From an uncultured Lachnospiraceae bacterium (GTDB lineage: Bacteria; Bacillota; Clostridia; Lachnospirales; Lachnospiraceae): a stretch of 64,000 bases of DNA. Both the position numbers and the translations under genes were made by a program. The notes under the pieces are model-generated. The model saw nothing but the letters and a program-made list of their open reading frames with translations, was not told the DNA's origin and did not search any database. Below, in pieces: positions 17,519 through 25,949 of this stretch (positions are counted from its first letter, which is position 1; every line of letters starts with the position of its first letter). The stretch is from the NCBI GenBank assembly GCA_934351835.1, contig CAKRJP010000006.1:69150-133149 (forward strand), in the 5' to 3' direction.

Positions 17519-18619
17519 TTACTTTTTCTGTCCTCTGATATCAAACGCTGTTACTCGATCCCATTTTCTGCGTATCGCGATTTTCGCGCTGCATTCTGTA
17601 TTGTTATAGGAAATCGACCACTGGGTATTGCTGGTGATATCTTCCGGGTTTGGCTCCTGCGAGGATGCTTTCAATGCCTCCCACACTGTCTCTTCTGTCT
17701 GATCACCTTCATTTCCATCCAACACCGCTTTGATACTGTCATATCTTTCTTTTCCGTGTCCGTAGATACCATTTTTCTGATCTGGCTCTACTCTATCGAT
17801 GTATGCCCCATAGAAATTCGTAATTGCATCTATCTCCGTCACCTTCATCGGCCGCTCTTCATCTTCGCAGTCGTACTCCACGACTCTTCCGTCCCCGGAT
17901 GCATCGGTAATATAGAAATGGTAGTCCCTGCCACCGGTCGCCATCATGTCATATTTTCCAAGCAGATCTATCGCTTCTTCCGTCGTCCCCGCATAATCAA
18001 GCACCAGCCGGATCGCAAGTGTCGTTCCTATGACTTCTTTTCCGGTCTTTTGTGCCACCGGCTTACTGTCGAGGGTCAACACAGCTATGGAAACACCGGC
18101 TTCATTCACACCATCCAGACACACAAACGGTGCCGCTACGCATGCCAGTTTTTTCTTTATGTTTGCATCCGCATCATTAGCCTGCAGATTATCTAACGCC
18201 GAAAATGCAATTGACTCATAGCCATCCTTCGGCTTACAATGTACCATCAGTGCTGAGGTATCATATTTAAAATCATAGTTTCTTCCCATCCGAACGGTTC
18301 CGTCTGCTGCTTTCGCCGTAAATGCACTGCACCCGAAATCCGGTGTCTTGATATGTACCGGAAGATATGGAAGTGCCTCTTTTATAATTGCATCGACAAA
18401 TGACTGGTTGTCTTTAATCCCGTAATCGATTACGTTCTGAGTGTTATAATCATATTTGACATCTATTTTATATAAATTATAATCATCAAAATCCGTGAGT
18501 TTTTCTACGCTGTTTGCAGTCGCCAGCCGTCTCCCGTAGGTTTTCCCCACCGTTATCACTCCGACTGCTGCTCCGGCAGCCAATGCTCCTTGCAGCCATT
18601 TTTTCTTTTTATTTTTCAT
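17519..18619 (-). CDS. Membrane-anchored Ntn amide hydrolase (penicillin V acylase / bile salt hydrolase family)
   Basis: The ATG at 18619 (366 residues) is preferred because GGAGGAG lies 7 bases upstream; a longer frame from 18685 has no site. Residues 1-30 are a Lys-rich start and one hydrophobic helix (WLQGALAAGAAVGVITVG), so the enzyme is anchored or exported. The linear-amide C-N hydrolase domain starts after this. FGCSAFTAKAADG places the nucleophile at Cys97, followed by MGRNYDFKYD, DGVNEAGVSIAVLTLDSKP and TNTQWS-like C-terminal elements (SNTQWSISYNNTECSAK). In the family a short propeptide is cut off to expose the Cys; here about 95 residues precede it. Substrates range from bile salts to penicillin V and N-acyl-homoserine lactones. 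I cannot tell which applies, and surface anchoring is unlike typical cytoplasmic bile salt hydrolases. Confidence 0.78.
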   Translation of the reverse strand: MKNKKKKWLQGALAAGAAVGVITVGKTYGRRLATANSVEKLTDFDDYNLYKIDVKYDYNTQNVIDYGIKDNQSFVDAIIKEALPYLPVHIKTPDFGCSAFTAKAADGTVRMGRNYDFKYDTSALMVHCKPKDGYESIAFSALDNLQANDADANIKKKLACVAAPFVCLDGVNEAGVSIAVLTLDSKPVAQKTGKEVIGTTLAIRLVLDYAGTTEEAIDLLGKYDMMATGGRDYHFYITDASGDGRVVEYDCEDEERPMKVTEIDAITNFYGAYIDRVEPDQKNGIYGHGKERYDSIKAVLDGNEGDQTEETVWEALKASSQEPNPEDITSNTQWSISYNNTECSAKIAIRRKWDRVTAFDIRGQKK

Positions 18620-18693
18620 ATACTTCTCCTCCTCAGACGCAGACTTTTCCTCTTTTATTATATCAAAAAATATTTTTTTCCACATCGTCCATC

Positions 18694-18737
18694 TAAAAAA
18701 AAGAATGGACCTTTCTTTCTCTAAAAGTGTCCATTCT
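18694..18737 (-). terminator. Rho-independent terminator after the PncC-like gene
   Basis: AGAATGGAC (18702-18710) pairs with GTCCATTCT (18729-18737). On the minus strand the stem is followed by eight T. It ends the two-component/deoD/PncC-like run, 9 bases beyond the stop at 18746. Confidence 0.8.
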
Positions 18738-18745
18738 CTGTCCTT

Positions 18746-19330
18746 CTATTTGCAGATTTGCAATTGTTTTTCTAATACCTCATAAATCTCCTGTGCCACC
18801 GCCAGTTTATACTGTAACCGACTCTCCTGCGGCGGTAGTTCTACATGATACGATGTGATCTTAACAGTTGCATCCGCTGTCACTTCGTCTGTTACGCCTT
18901 CTGTTGCTTCATCTGCGATTCCGCCTGTTCGTTTGCAGAGCCGGCTAATTGCGAAATATACCTGCCCCGGCACGGATGCGGACGCATTCGCCGGATCCAC
19001 ATTTCCCATGGTTCCCGTCACGCCGATTCCGATATCTGCCTGATATGCAGATCTGCACGCGGCTGCCATCGCCTCTGCCGTCTCCTTCGAATATACGGAA
19101 TATTTTTCTATGATCTCTGCCGATACTCCCTGCATGATCTTCGCCTCATTGCAGTAGGTAACGAACGCTCCTTTTAATACCGCCGATGAGCCTTCCGTGT
19201 CGGTGATAAGCGATGCAATCTGCCCGGAAGTTGCGCTCTCCATCGTTGTGATCGTCAGATGCTCCCGGATTAAAAATTTCGTCAACCTTCGGTAATCCTC
19301 CCGGACCGCTGCCTCGTTATATATTTTCAT
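18746..19330 (-). CDS. CinA C-terminal / PncC-like nicotinamide-nucleotide amidohydrolase
   Basis: 194 residues matching the CinA_C/PncC family: TTMESATSGQIASLITDTEG (SATSGQ in place of the usual SCTGG) near residue 28, FVTYCNEAKIMQGVS near 62, SKETAEAMAAACRSAY near 88, and GIGVTGTMGNVDP near 108. Family members hydrolyse NMN to nicotinate mononucleotide for NAD recycling. The active-site Ser-Cys-Thr-Gly-Gly is altered here to Ser-Ala-Thr-Ser-Gly. Residues about 140-165 hold an inserted Glu/Asp/Thr-rich stretch (ADEATEGVTDEVTADATVK) not usual for the family. A GGAG site precedes the ATG. It is the last gene after deoD (15-base gap), a purine/NAD salvage setting. Catalytic competence is uncertain. 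Confidence 0.75.
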   Translation of the reverse strand: MKIYNEAAVREDYRRLTKFLIREHLTITTMESATSGQIASLITDTEGSSAVLKGAFVTYCNEAKIMQGVSAEIIEKYSVYSKETAEAMAAACRSAYQADIGIGVTGTMGNVDPANASASVPGQVYFAISRLCKRTGGIADEATEGVTDEVTADATVKITSYHVELPPQESRLQYKLAVAQEIYEVLEKQLQICK

Positions 19331-19345
19331 GCTATAATCTCCATT

Positions 19346-20044
19346 CTACAACTCTAAGGCTACCCGCATCATGTCACCGAATCCCGTCTGACGCTCCTTT
19401 GCACTTAGGTTCTCATGTCGATACAGATGGTCTGATATTGTCAGAATACAGAGGGCTTTCTTTCCGGCTCTCGCTGCATTCATATAGAGAGCTGCTGCTT
19501 CCATTTCCACTGCCAGCACTCTCATTCTGCGCCAGTGATCATTGTAATGCTCATCGTCATTATAGAAAACATCTGTTGAAAGGATATTGCCGGTATGATA
19601 TGGCAGGTTCCATTCTTCTGCTTTCTCCACTGCTTTTCTTGCCAGTTCAAAATCTGCGATCGGTGCAAATGTTCCCGGTATGTGATACTGCATGGCATAA
19701 TTAGAATCTGTACATGCGCCCACTCCGATCACCAGATCTCTAAGGTTTACATCATCCTGGATTGCCCCTGCTGAGCCAATACGGATGATCGTGTCTACAT
19801 CGTACTCATGGTACAATTCATAGCTGTATATCCCAATCGAAGGCATTCCCATTCCTCCGCCCATAACGGAAACAGGTTCGCCCTTATAAATTCCTGTATA
19901 CCCGAACATATTGCGCACGGTATTGAAACATACCGGATTTTCCAGATAAGTCTCTGCTATATATTTCGCCCGGAGTGGATCTCCCGGCATCAGTACTTTC
20001 TTTGCGATCTGCCCTTTTTCAGCCATATTATGCGGTGTTCCCAT
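19346..20044 (-). CDS. deoD: Purine-nucleoside phosphorylase, DeoD type
   Basis: 232 residues, close to the usual length of the hexameric bacterial enzyme. Diagnostic parts are GTPHNMAEKGQIAKKVLMPG at the N-terminus, GDPLRAKYIAE (phosphate site), VMGGGMGMPSIGIYSYEL near 60, IRIGSAGAI near 86, VEMEAAALYMNAA near 178 (Glu for the ribose) and LTISDHL near 202 (Asp for the purine). It splits purine (deoxy)ribonucleosides with phosphate into base and sugar-1-phosphate in the cytoplasm. AAGGAG precedes the ATG. It lies 11 bases downstream of the response regulator gene, so it is probably in the same transcript as the two-component system. Confidence 0.93.
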   Translation of the reverse strand: MGTPHNMAEKGQIAKKVLMPGDPLRAKYIAETYLENPVCFNTVRNMFGYTGIYKGEPVSVMGGGMGMPSIGIYSYELYHEYDVDTIIRIGSAGAIQDDVNLRDLVIGVGACTDSNYAMQYHIPGTFAPIADFELARKAVEKAEEWNLPYHTGNILSTDVFYNDDEHYNDHWRRMRVLAVEMEAAALYMNAARAGKKALCILTISDHLYRHENLSAKERQTGFGDMMRVALEL

Positions 20045-20055
20045 GATACACTCCT

Positions 20056-20745
20056 TTATACCTTAAATCTGTATCCAACTCCCCAGATTGTCTCTATATA
20101 CTGAGGATTGGACGTGTCCAGTTCTATCTTCTCGCGGATCTTTTTAATATGAACCGTTACGGTTGCAATATCCCCGATAGATTCCATATCCCAGATTTCA
20201 CGGAACAGTTCTTCTTTTGAATAGACGTGATTTGGATGACTGGCCAAGAACGTCAGAAGATCAAATTCTTTTGTCGTGAAGTTTCTCTCTTCTCCATTCA
20301 CCCATACTCTTCTTGCTGTCTTATCAATCTTAAGACCTCGGATCTCAACAATCTTATTCTTCTCTACGGCGTTTCCTGTCAGCCTGCTGTATCTTGACAG
20401 ATGTGCTTTGACTCTTGCAACCAGCTCACTCGGACTAAATGGCTTCGTCATATAATCATCTGCTCCCAGTCCCAGTCCCCGTATCTTGTCAATATCGTCT
20501 TTCTTTGCAGAAATCATGATGATCGGAGTATCTTTCTTCTCACGGATCTCTTTACAAATTTCAAACCCGTCAACTCCCGGAAGCATCAGATCCAGGATAA
20601 ACATATCATATTCTTCTTCCAATGCTTTCTTAAGTCCTGTCTCTCCGTCATTTGCCACTTCTACTTTAAAGCCGCTCAGTTCCAGATAATCTTTCTCCAG
20701 ATCTGCGATTGCTTCTTCATCTTCTACGATCAATATCTTATTCAT
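20056..20745 (-). CDS. OmpR/PhoB-family response regulator
   Basis: I start at ATG 20745 (229 residues, MNKILIVEDEEAIADLEKDY) because AGGAGG lies upstream at the right distance; the longer frame from 20832 runs inside the kinase gene. The receiver domain has the acidic pair in VEDE, the phosphorylated Asp52 in FILDLMLPG, Thr/Ser switch residues (IIMISAKK) and Lys in MTKPFSP. The C-terminal winged helix (about 130-229) ends in YIETIWGVGYRFKV, typical of PhoB-like DNA-binding domains. It overlaps the kinase stop by 8 bases. Targets are unknown; downstream deoD may be one. Confidence 0.92.
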   Translation of the reverse strand: MNKILIVEDEEAIADLEKDYLELSGFKVEVANDGETGLKKALEEEYDMFILDLMLPGVDGFEICKEIREKKDTPIIMISAKKDDIDKIRGLGLGADDYMTKPFSPSELVARVKAHLSRYSRLTGNAVEKNKIVEIRGLKIDKTARRVWVNGEERNFTTKEFDLLTFLASHPNHVYSKEELFREIWDMESIGDIATVTVHIKKIREKIELDTSNPQYIETIWGVGYRFKV

Positions 20746-22234
20746 TTGCCGGTACCTCCTGGTATTTTCTAAGTACAAAGTACATCGTAGTTCCTGTATC
20801 TGGTTTGCTTGTCGCCCAGATATTTCCACCATGTTCTTCTACAATCTTTTTTACAATTGATAAACCGATGCCACTGCCGCCCTTGGATGAATTTCTCGAT
20901 GCATCCGTCCGATAAAATCTGTCAAAAATGTTCGGCAGATCTTTGGCCGCAATCCCTTTTCCGTTATCTTCTAACTCGATCTGCACAAAGTCACCTACGT
21001 CTTTTACTCTTAAATTGATTCTTCCGTGATCTTTGTCCATATATTTTACAGAATTATTGACAATATTGTGGATTACTCGCCGGATCTGCTCCGGATCCGC
21101 AATAACTTTCACATCGGATTCTACATAATTATAATATCCAAAATCTATATTCTTAGACTCGAGTTCCAAAGAAAGGTCCTCTGCACAGTCGTCAAAATAT
21201 GCGATTGCAGAAATGGTATTAAAATTATAAGGGATACGGTTCGTATCAATCTTCGAATACAGTGTCAGTTCATTGATCAAAAGGTTCATCTCATTCGCCT
21301 TATTGTAAATTGTCCGGATATACTTATCCATCTTCTCCGGAGTATCCGCAACTCCATCGATGATACCCTCTGCGTATCCTTTGATAGTCGTCACCGGGGT
21401 CTTGAGATCATGGGAAATGTTGCTGATCAGCTCTTTACTTTCCTGATCAAACTTCACTTTTTCCTCCGCGCTGTCTTTCAACCGAATACGCATCTCTTCC
21501 AGATCCTGGCACAGACTTCCAAGCTCATCGTCCGCCTCTGGTTTCAATTCAAAATCCAGATTACCTTCTTTGATGTTCTTCGTCGCCACTCGCATCTTAT
21601 TGACCGGGATCATGACTCCGCGGTTGATCCAGAAAATCAAAAGTCCCGCCGTCAAAATCAATACCAGAACAACGCAAACCAGAATATCTATTACAAATTG
21701 CTTAACCTCCGGAATCATGTCCTGAACATCGGTCACGATAAATGCGCTGCCCTCGCTCCTGTCCTTATACCTGAAATCCACCTGTTTGACCAGTGCCTGT
21801 GCATCGCCACCGAGGTAGGTACTGTTCTCCTGATTTTCCTCTGTGCCTCCGTACGCCGGAAGCTGTGGGATTACTTTTTCCACTTCATCGCTTTCTGTTC
21901 CTATATAAACAATCGTCTCATCCTTGCGGACCAGAAGATAAGATTTCTTATGTGTCAGCTTCTGGTTGAATTCTTCCAGATAAGTAGCATCTTCCATCTT
22001 TCCCGGATCATCCTTCGCCATCTGGCACAGCTTGTCGTAGGATTCTTCCGTCAATCTTGAGAGAACCTGTACTGAATTTGAAAAACTGTCCAGTGTTGTT
22101 CCTGTGATTCCATAAGTCTTCTCAATAGAACTTATCTGATACTTTCCGATCACCGAGACCAGTGTAACACTTAAAATAATCGGTATTAATATGACGATTA
22201 AAAACGACGTAATCAAACGTGTCTTAAATTTCAT
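20738..22234 (-). CDS. Membrane sensor histidine kinase
   Basis: 498 residues. A first membrane helix covers about 6-26 and an extracellular sensor region of about 150 residues follows. A second helix lies at about 184-206, with a HAMP domain after it (NRGVMIPVNKMRVATKNI). The HisKA box SNISHDLKTPVTTIKGYAEG has the phosphorylated His at about 275. An HATPase domain follows, with NNSVKYM (N box), LEDNGKGI (G1) and GGSGIGLSIVKKI (G2). It should phosphorylate the response regulator encoded immediately downstream. The extracellular part shows no domain I can name, so the signal is unknown. GGAGG precedes ATG 22234. Confidence 0.92.
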   Translation of the reverse strand: MKFKTRLITSFLIVILIPIILSVTLVSVIGKYQISSIEKTYGITGTTLDSFSNSVQVLSRLTEESYDKLCQMAKDDPGKMEDATYLEEFNQKLTHKKSYLLVRKDETIVYIGTESDEVEKVIPQLPAYGGTEENQENSTYLGGDAQALVKQVDFRYKDRSEGSAFIVTDVQDMIPEVKQFVIDILVCVVLVLILTAGLLIFWINRGVMIPVNKMRVATKNIKEGNLDFELKPEADDELGSLCQDLEEMRIRLKDSAEEKVKFDQESKELISNISHDLKTPVTTIKGYAEGIIDGVADTPEKMDKYIRTIYNKANEMNLLINELTLYSKIDTNRIPYNFNTISAIAYFDDCAEDLSLELESKNIDFGYYNYVESDVKVIADPEQIRRVIHNIVNNSVKYMDKDHGRINLRVKDVGDFVQIELEDNGKGIAAKDLPNIFDRFYRTDASRNSSKGGSGIGLSIVKKIVEEHGGNIWATSKPDTGTTMYFVLRKYQEVPANE

Positions 22235-22276
22235 AATACGCCTCCATACTCTATAGATATCTAGAGTATAGCATGA

Positions 22277-22305
22277 AAAATGGGTGCTTCACAGCAAGCA
22301 CCCAT
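22277..22305 (-). terminator. Rho-independent terminator of metK
   Basis: ATGGGTGCTT (22280-22289) pairs perfectly with AAGCACCCAT (22296-22305). On the minus strand the stem is followed by TTTTTCAT. It lies about 35 bases past the metK stop and upstream of the histidine kinase gene. Confidence 0.85.
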
Positions 22306-22339
22306 AAACTTTTCTAAAAATTTTATAAATCTCTATGAA

Positions 22340-23527
22340 TTAAAGATATTTTTTTAAGTCTTCTACTTTGTCTGTCTTCTCCCACGGAAGGTCGATATCT
22401 GTACGTCCAAAGTGACCATATGCGGCAGTCTGTTTGTAGATTGGTCTTCTCAGATCTAACATCTTAATGATTCCTGCCGGACGAAGATCGAAGTTTTCGC
22501 GGATGATCTCTACTAATTTCTCATCGCTCAGCACACCTGTTCCGAATGTATCTACCATGATAGATGTCGGATGTGCAACTCCGATTGCGTAAGACAACTG
22601 GATCTCGCATTTCTTTGCAAGTCCTGCTGCTACAATATTCTTTGCAACGTAACGTGCTGCATATGCGGCAGAACGGTCTACCTTTGTGCAGTCTTTTCCG
22701 GAAAATGCTCCACCACCGTGACGTGCCATTCCTCCGTAAGTATCTACGATGATCTTACGTCCTGTAAGTCCGCTGTCTCCGTGTGGTCCACCGATTACGA
22801 ATCTTCCTGTTGGGTTGATGAAGAATTTTGTCTCGGCATCAGTCATTCCCTCCGGGATCACAGTATCAAACACATATTTCTTAATGTCTTCATGAATCTG
22901 CTCCTGAGTTACTTCCGGATCATGCTGTGTTGAAAGTACCACTGCATCCAGTCTGATCGGTGTTCCGTTCTCATCATACTCTACGGTTACCTGAGTCTTT
23001 CCATCCGGTCTAAGATATGGAAGTGTTCCGTTCTTTCTTACTTCTGTCAGTTTCATTGCAAGTTTATGTGCAAGTGAAATCGGGTATGGCATAAGCTCCG
23101 GTGTCTCATCTGATGCATAACCAAACATCATTCCCTGATCTCCTGCTCCAATAGCATCGATATCTTCTTCAGACATTGTATTTTCCTTTGCTTCTAATGC
23201 CTTGTCAACTCCAAGTGCAATATCCTTTGACTGCTCATCGATTGCTGTAATAACACCACAAGTCTCTGCATCAAATCCATATTTTCCTCTTGTATATCCA
23301 ATCTCGGTAATGGTATCTCTGACAATCTTCTGAATGTCTACATATGCGTTCGTTGTAATCTCTCCCATTACTAATACAAGACCTGTAGTTGTTGATGTCT
23401 CACATGCCACACGGCTCATTGGATCCTGTTCCATCAATGCGTCCAGGATCGCATCTGAAATCTGGTCACACATCTTATCCGGATGTCCTTCAGTTACTGA
23501 TTCCGAGGTAAATAATCTCTTTTCCAT
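22340..23527 (-). CDS. metK: S-adenosylmethionine synthetase
   Basis: 395 residues from ATG 23527, which has AAGGAG 8 bases upstream; a nine-residue longer frame has no site. The order is LFTSESVTEGHPDKMCDQIS (ATP/methionine site), GAGDQGMMFGYA near 117, FVIGGPHGDSGLTGRKIIVD near 244, and GGGAFSGKDCTKVDRSAAYA near 270. The enzyme joins methionine and ATP into SAM, with Mg and K ions, as a cytoplasmic tetramer. A SAM riboswitch lies in its leader, so transcription should stop when SAM is plentiful. With metF further on in the window it supports methyl-group metabolism. Confidence 0.97.
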   Translation of the reverse strand: MEKRLFTSESVTEGHPDKMCDQISDAILDALMEQDPMSRVACETSTTTGLVLVMGEITTNAYVDIQKIVRDTITEIGYTRGKYGFDAETCGVITAIDEQSKDIALGVDKALEAKENTMSEEDIDAIGAGDQGMMFGYASDETPELMPYPISLAHKLAMKLTEVRKNGTLPYLRPDGKTQVTVEYDENGTPIRLDAVVLSTQHDPEVTQEQIHEDIKKYVFDTVIPEGMTDAETKFFINPTGRFVIGGPHGDSGLTGRKIIVDTYGGMARHGGGAFSGKDCTKVDRSAAYAARYVAKNIVAAGLAKKCEIQLSYAIGVAHPTSIMVDTFGTGVLSDEKLVEIIRENFDLRPAGIIKMLDLRRPIYKQTAAYGHFGRTDIDLPWEKTDKVEDLKKYL

Positions 23528-23605
23528 AAAATACTCCTTTCGTGAATTGTCCAACTTTCTCTCGCTGGTTGGTTCGTTTTTTGGCTATAGCATATCAGCC
23601 AAAAG

Positions 23606-23751
23606 AAAACAGCCCGCTAAACGGACTGTTTTATATTCATTATAAACCAATCCTCTTATTGTTCGATCACTCGCTCAGGTTGGCACCTTCCCATACCGGG
23701 GGTTGCCGCAGCTTCACAGATCCTTTGTATCTCCACTGCTCTGAATAAGAG
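23606..23751 (-). ncRNA. SAM-I (S-box) riboswitch with terminator, leader of metK
   Basis: The minus-strand aptamer spans 23751-23653. P1 strands CTCTTAT and ATAAGAG close it. The core has CAGAGCAGTGGAG, the GCGGCAACC element, and AAGGTGCCAACCTGAGCGAG, all in S-box order. The less conserved P2 loop (ATACAAAGGATCTG) differs from the commonest GGGACTGGCCC form but can fold the same way. Downstream, AAAACAGTCCGTTTAGCGGG and CTGTTTTC (23632-23606) form a terminator, and a further TTTTGGCT / AGCCAAAA hairpin lies at 23604-23579. SAM binding should favour the terminator and switch off metK. Confidence 0.9.
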
Positions 23752-23783
23752 AAAGTCTTCAATATTTCATTGTTGTTATAAAT

Positions 23784-23821
23784 ACGAGTAAAACTTTACT
23801 CGTTTTTATCTTAATTGTCAA
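23784..23821 (-). promoter_or_regulatory. metK promoter overlapped by a 20-bp palindrome
   Basis: TTGACA (23821-23816), 17 bases and TAAAGT (23798-23793) form a promoter for the riboswitch-metK transcript. ACGAGTAAA / TTTACTCGT (23784-23803) is a near-perfect palindrome covering the -10 box. It may be an operator, or a weak terminator hairpin for murA, whose stop is 23 bases before the -35 box. Confidence 0.5.
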
Positions 23822-23843
23822 TAGATTAGTTCAAATTCTTCCT

Positions 23844-25136
23844 TTAGCCGACTTTTAATTTGAACTTCATGATATCTTTCTCGGAAGCTACACGCTCGAT
23901 CTCTCCTCCGATGCTTCTTAACTTCTCTTCGAATCTCTCATATCCTCTCTGGATATAAACGATATCATCCACGATTGTAATGCCGTCTGTTGCCAGCCCT
24001 GCAATACAAAGTGCCGCACCTGCACGAAGGTCCGGTGCACTTACTCTTGCTCCTGATAATTTGCTGACGCCTGTGATCGTTGCTGAATTACCTTCAACTT
24101 TGACATCTGCACCCATACGCGCAAGCTCGTCAAGGTATTTAAAACGGTTTTCAAAAATACTCTCGGTAATAGTACTTGTCCCTCTGCAAAGAGCAAGGGT
24201 AACACCAATCTGCGGCTGCATATCTGTCGGGAATCCCGGATATGGAAGTGTCTTAACGTGTGTACTTGTGAGATCTCCTTTAGACACTACACGTACAGCA
24301 TCGTCAAATTCTTCTACTTCGCAGCCAATCTCTACTAGCTTTGCAATCGTTGCTTCCAGATGTTTTGGAATGACGTTCAATACAGTTACGTCACCCTTGG
24401 TAGCTGCTGCCGCAAACATAAATGTTCCTGCCTCAATCTGATCCGGAATAACAGAATACTCTGTTCCATGCAAACGCTGAACACCACGGATCTTGATAAC
24501 ATCCGTTCCTGCACCACGGATATTGGCTCCCATGCTGTTTAAGAAGTTCGCAACGTCAACGACATGCGGCTCCTTTGCTACGTTCTCCATGATTGTCAGG
24601 CCATCAGCCATCGCTGCAGCCATCATTACATTAATAGTAGCTCCTACACTGACAACATCAAAATAAAGATGCTTTCCTGTCAGCTTATCTGCCTCTGCAA
24701 TAATCTTTCCATGTTCAATGTCTACATCTGCACCAAGAGCTCTGAATCCTTTCAGATGTTGGTCGATCGGACGACTTCCGATATTACATCCACCCGGAAG
24801 TGCTACTTCCGCATGCTTGTATTTGCCGAGCATAGCTCCTAATAAATAGTAAGAAGCACGGATTTTCTTGATATAATCATATTCAATATCCAGATTCTTG
24901 ATCGTCTTTCCACAGATCTTTACTGTATGGCGGTCGATTCTGCTCACCTGCGCGCCCATGCCTGCAATCGCATCCAATAAAACATTAATATCATTAACGT
25001 CCGGAAGATTATCTATTAATACAGTTTCGTCTGTCATAATCGCTGCGGCTAAAATTCCCAATGCTGCATTTTTAGCGCCACCAATCTCTACTTCACCAAC
25101 AAGCGGAGTGCCGCCTTTAATAATATACTGTTCCAT
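23844..25136 (-). CDS. murA: UDP-N-acetylglucosamine 1-carboxyvinyltransferase
   Basis: 430 residues, normal for the EPSP-synthase-fold enzyme. GGAKNAALGILAAAI near 20, ALPGGCNIGSRPIDQHLKGF with the catalytic (fosfomycin-target) Cys at about 117, PGFPTDMQPQ near 303, DLRAGAALCIAGL near 370. It adds enolpyruvate from PEP to UDP-GlcNAc, the first committed step of peptidoglycan synthesis, in the cytoplasm. The start has GAGGTG upstream. A strong promoter and a hairpin lie in the leader. Many Firmicutes carry two copies (MurA and MurZ) and I cannot tell which paralogue this is. Confidence 0.95.
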   Translation of the reverse strand: MEQYIIKGGTPLVGEVEIGGAKNAALGILAAAIMTDETVLIDNLPDVNDINVLLDAIAGMGAQVSRIDRHTVKICGKTIKNLDIEYDYIKKIRASYYLLGAMLGKYKHAEVALPGGCNIGSRPIDQHLKGFRALGADVDIEHGKIIAEADKLTGKHLYFDVVSVGATINVMMAAAMADGLTIMENVAKEPHVVDVANFLNSMGANIRGAGTDVIKIRGVQRLHGTEYSVIPDQIEAGTFMFAAAATKGDVTVLNVIPKHLEATIAKLVEIGCEVEEFDDAVRVVSKGDLTSTHVKTLPYPGFPTDMQPQIGVTLALCRGTSTITESIFENRFKYLDELARMGADVKVEGNSATITGVSKLSGARVSAPDLRAGAALCIAGLATDGITIVDDIVYIQRGYERFEEKLRSIGGEIERVASEKDIMKFKLKVG

Positions 25137-25200
25137 CCTTACACCTCGTGATTATTAATTATCTTACCCTCTTATTTTAATATTCTATATTACGGTAAAT

Positions 25201-25234
25201 TCCGGAGAATCTTACTCCCACAAAACTCTCCGGA
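25201..25234 (-). promoter_or_regulatory. Stem-loop in the murA leader
   Basis: TCCGGAGA (25201-25208) pairs perfectly with TCTCCGGA (25227-25234) across an 18-base loop. It sits inside the transcript, between the promoter and the murA ATG, and no T run follows. It could affect RNA stability or bind a protein; no known riboswitch fold was recognised. Confidence 0.5.
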
Positions 25235-25262
25235 TACTATCTACATCTTATGCTTATTACCT

Positions 25263-25290
25263 ATTATACCATATTTTTCTCATTTGTAAA
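25263..25290 (-). promoter_or_regulatory. murA promoter with extended -10
   Basis: TTTACA (25290-25285), 16 bases and TATAAT (25268-25263), with TGG directly before the -10, make an extended vegetative promoter. It lies about 125 bases upstream of the murA start, and the shikimate kinase stop is 47 bases further upstream. Confidence 0.7.
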
Positions 25291-25336
25291 TTTTTTTTAC
25301 ATTCGTGTAAATTTTTTGTAACATTTATCAAATAAT

Positions 25337-25840
25337 CTATTCTTTAACAGTCAATGCTTTAAGTACATTTTCTATAGTTTGCTCTAATTTCAGTCCATCT
25401 TCGCACACAGTTACATCTGCATAACGCTCAAATAATTCTACTCTTTCATCATAAAGGTCTTTCAAACTCTGGCCGTCTTTTAATACGACCCCTCTTCTTC
25501 GTGCATTCTTTAATCTTCTACTTATTGTCTCAAAGGATGCCTTTAAATATACGATTTTTCCAATCTCTTTATAATGTTTCATTGCATTCTCACAATATAC
25601 CACACTTCCTCCGGGTGATATTACAGAATGCTTTGCGATCACATTAGCATTAATGCGGTCTTCAATCTCCAGGAATCCATCGATTCCTTTCTCGGCAATA
25701 ATGTCTTTTAAAAGCTTTCCTTCTTCCTCCTGTATTAAAATGTCCGTATCAATAAAACGATATCCCAGTCGCTTTGCAACTACAACTCCAACGGTACTTT
25801 TTCCCACAGCCGGCATTCCGATCAAAATAATGTTATCCAT
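25337..25840 (-). CDS. aroK: Shikimate kinase
   Basis: 167 residues from ATG 25840 (AAGGAG about 9 bases upstream). IILIGMPAVGKSTVG is the Walker A loop, FIDTDILIQ carries the shikimate-binding Asp, and ISPGGSVVYCENAM matches the conserved GGG-like shikimate site, with GGS in place of GGG. ARRRGVVLKDGQ is the lid region. It phosphorylates shikimate, completing with aroF and aroB, elsewhere in the window, three steps of aromatic synthesis. The GGS variant and RRGVVL in place of the usual RPLL mean that a related small-molecule kinase cannot be fully excluded. Confidence 0.82.
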   Translation of the reverse strand: MDNIILIGMPAVGKSTVGVVVAKRLGYRFIDTDILIQEEEGKLLKDIIAEKGIDGFLEIEDRINANVIAKHSVISPGGSVVYCENAMKHYKEIGKIVYLKASFETISRRLKNARRRGVVLKDGQSLKDLYDERVELFERYADVTVCEDGLKLEQTIENVLKALTVKE

Positions 25841-25949
25841 AAACTCTCGCTCCTTTTCCATTTATGCCTGACCTTCATTTTAGCATACCAGTATATCTGC
25901 GTCCACTAAAAGTCTTCAAAAAAAGTCCCTCAAGCCTCCGGATATCTTT

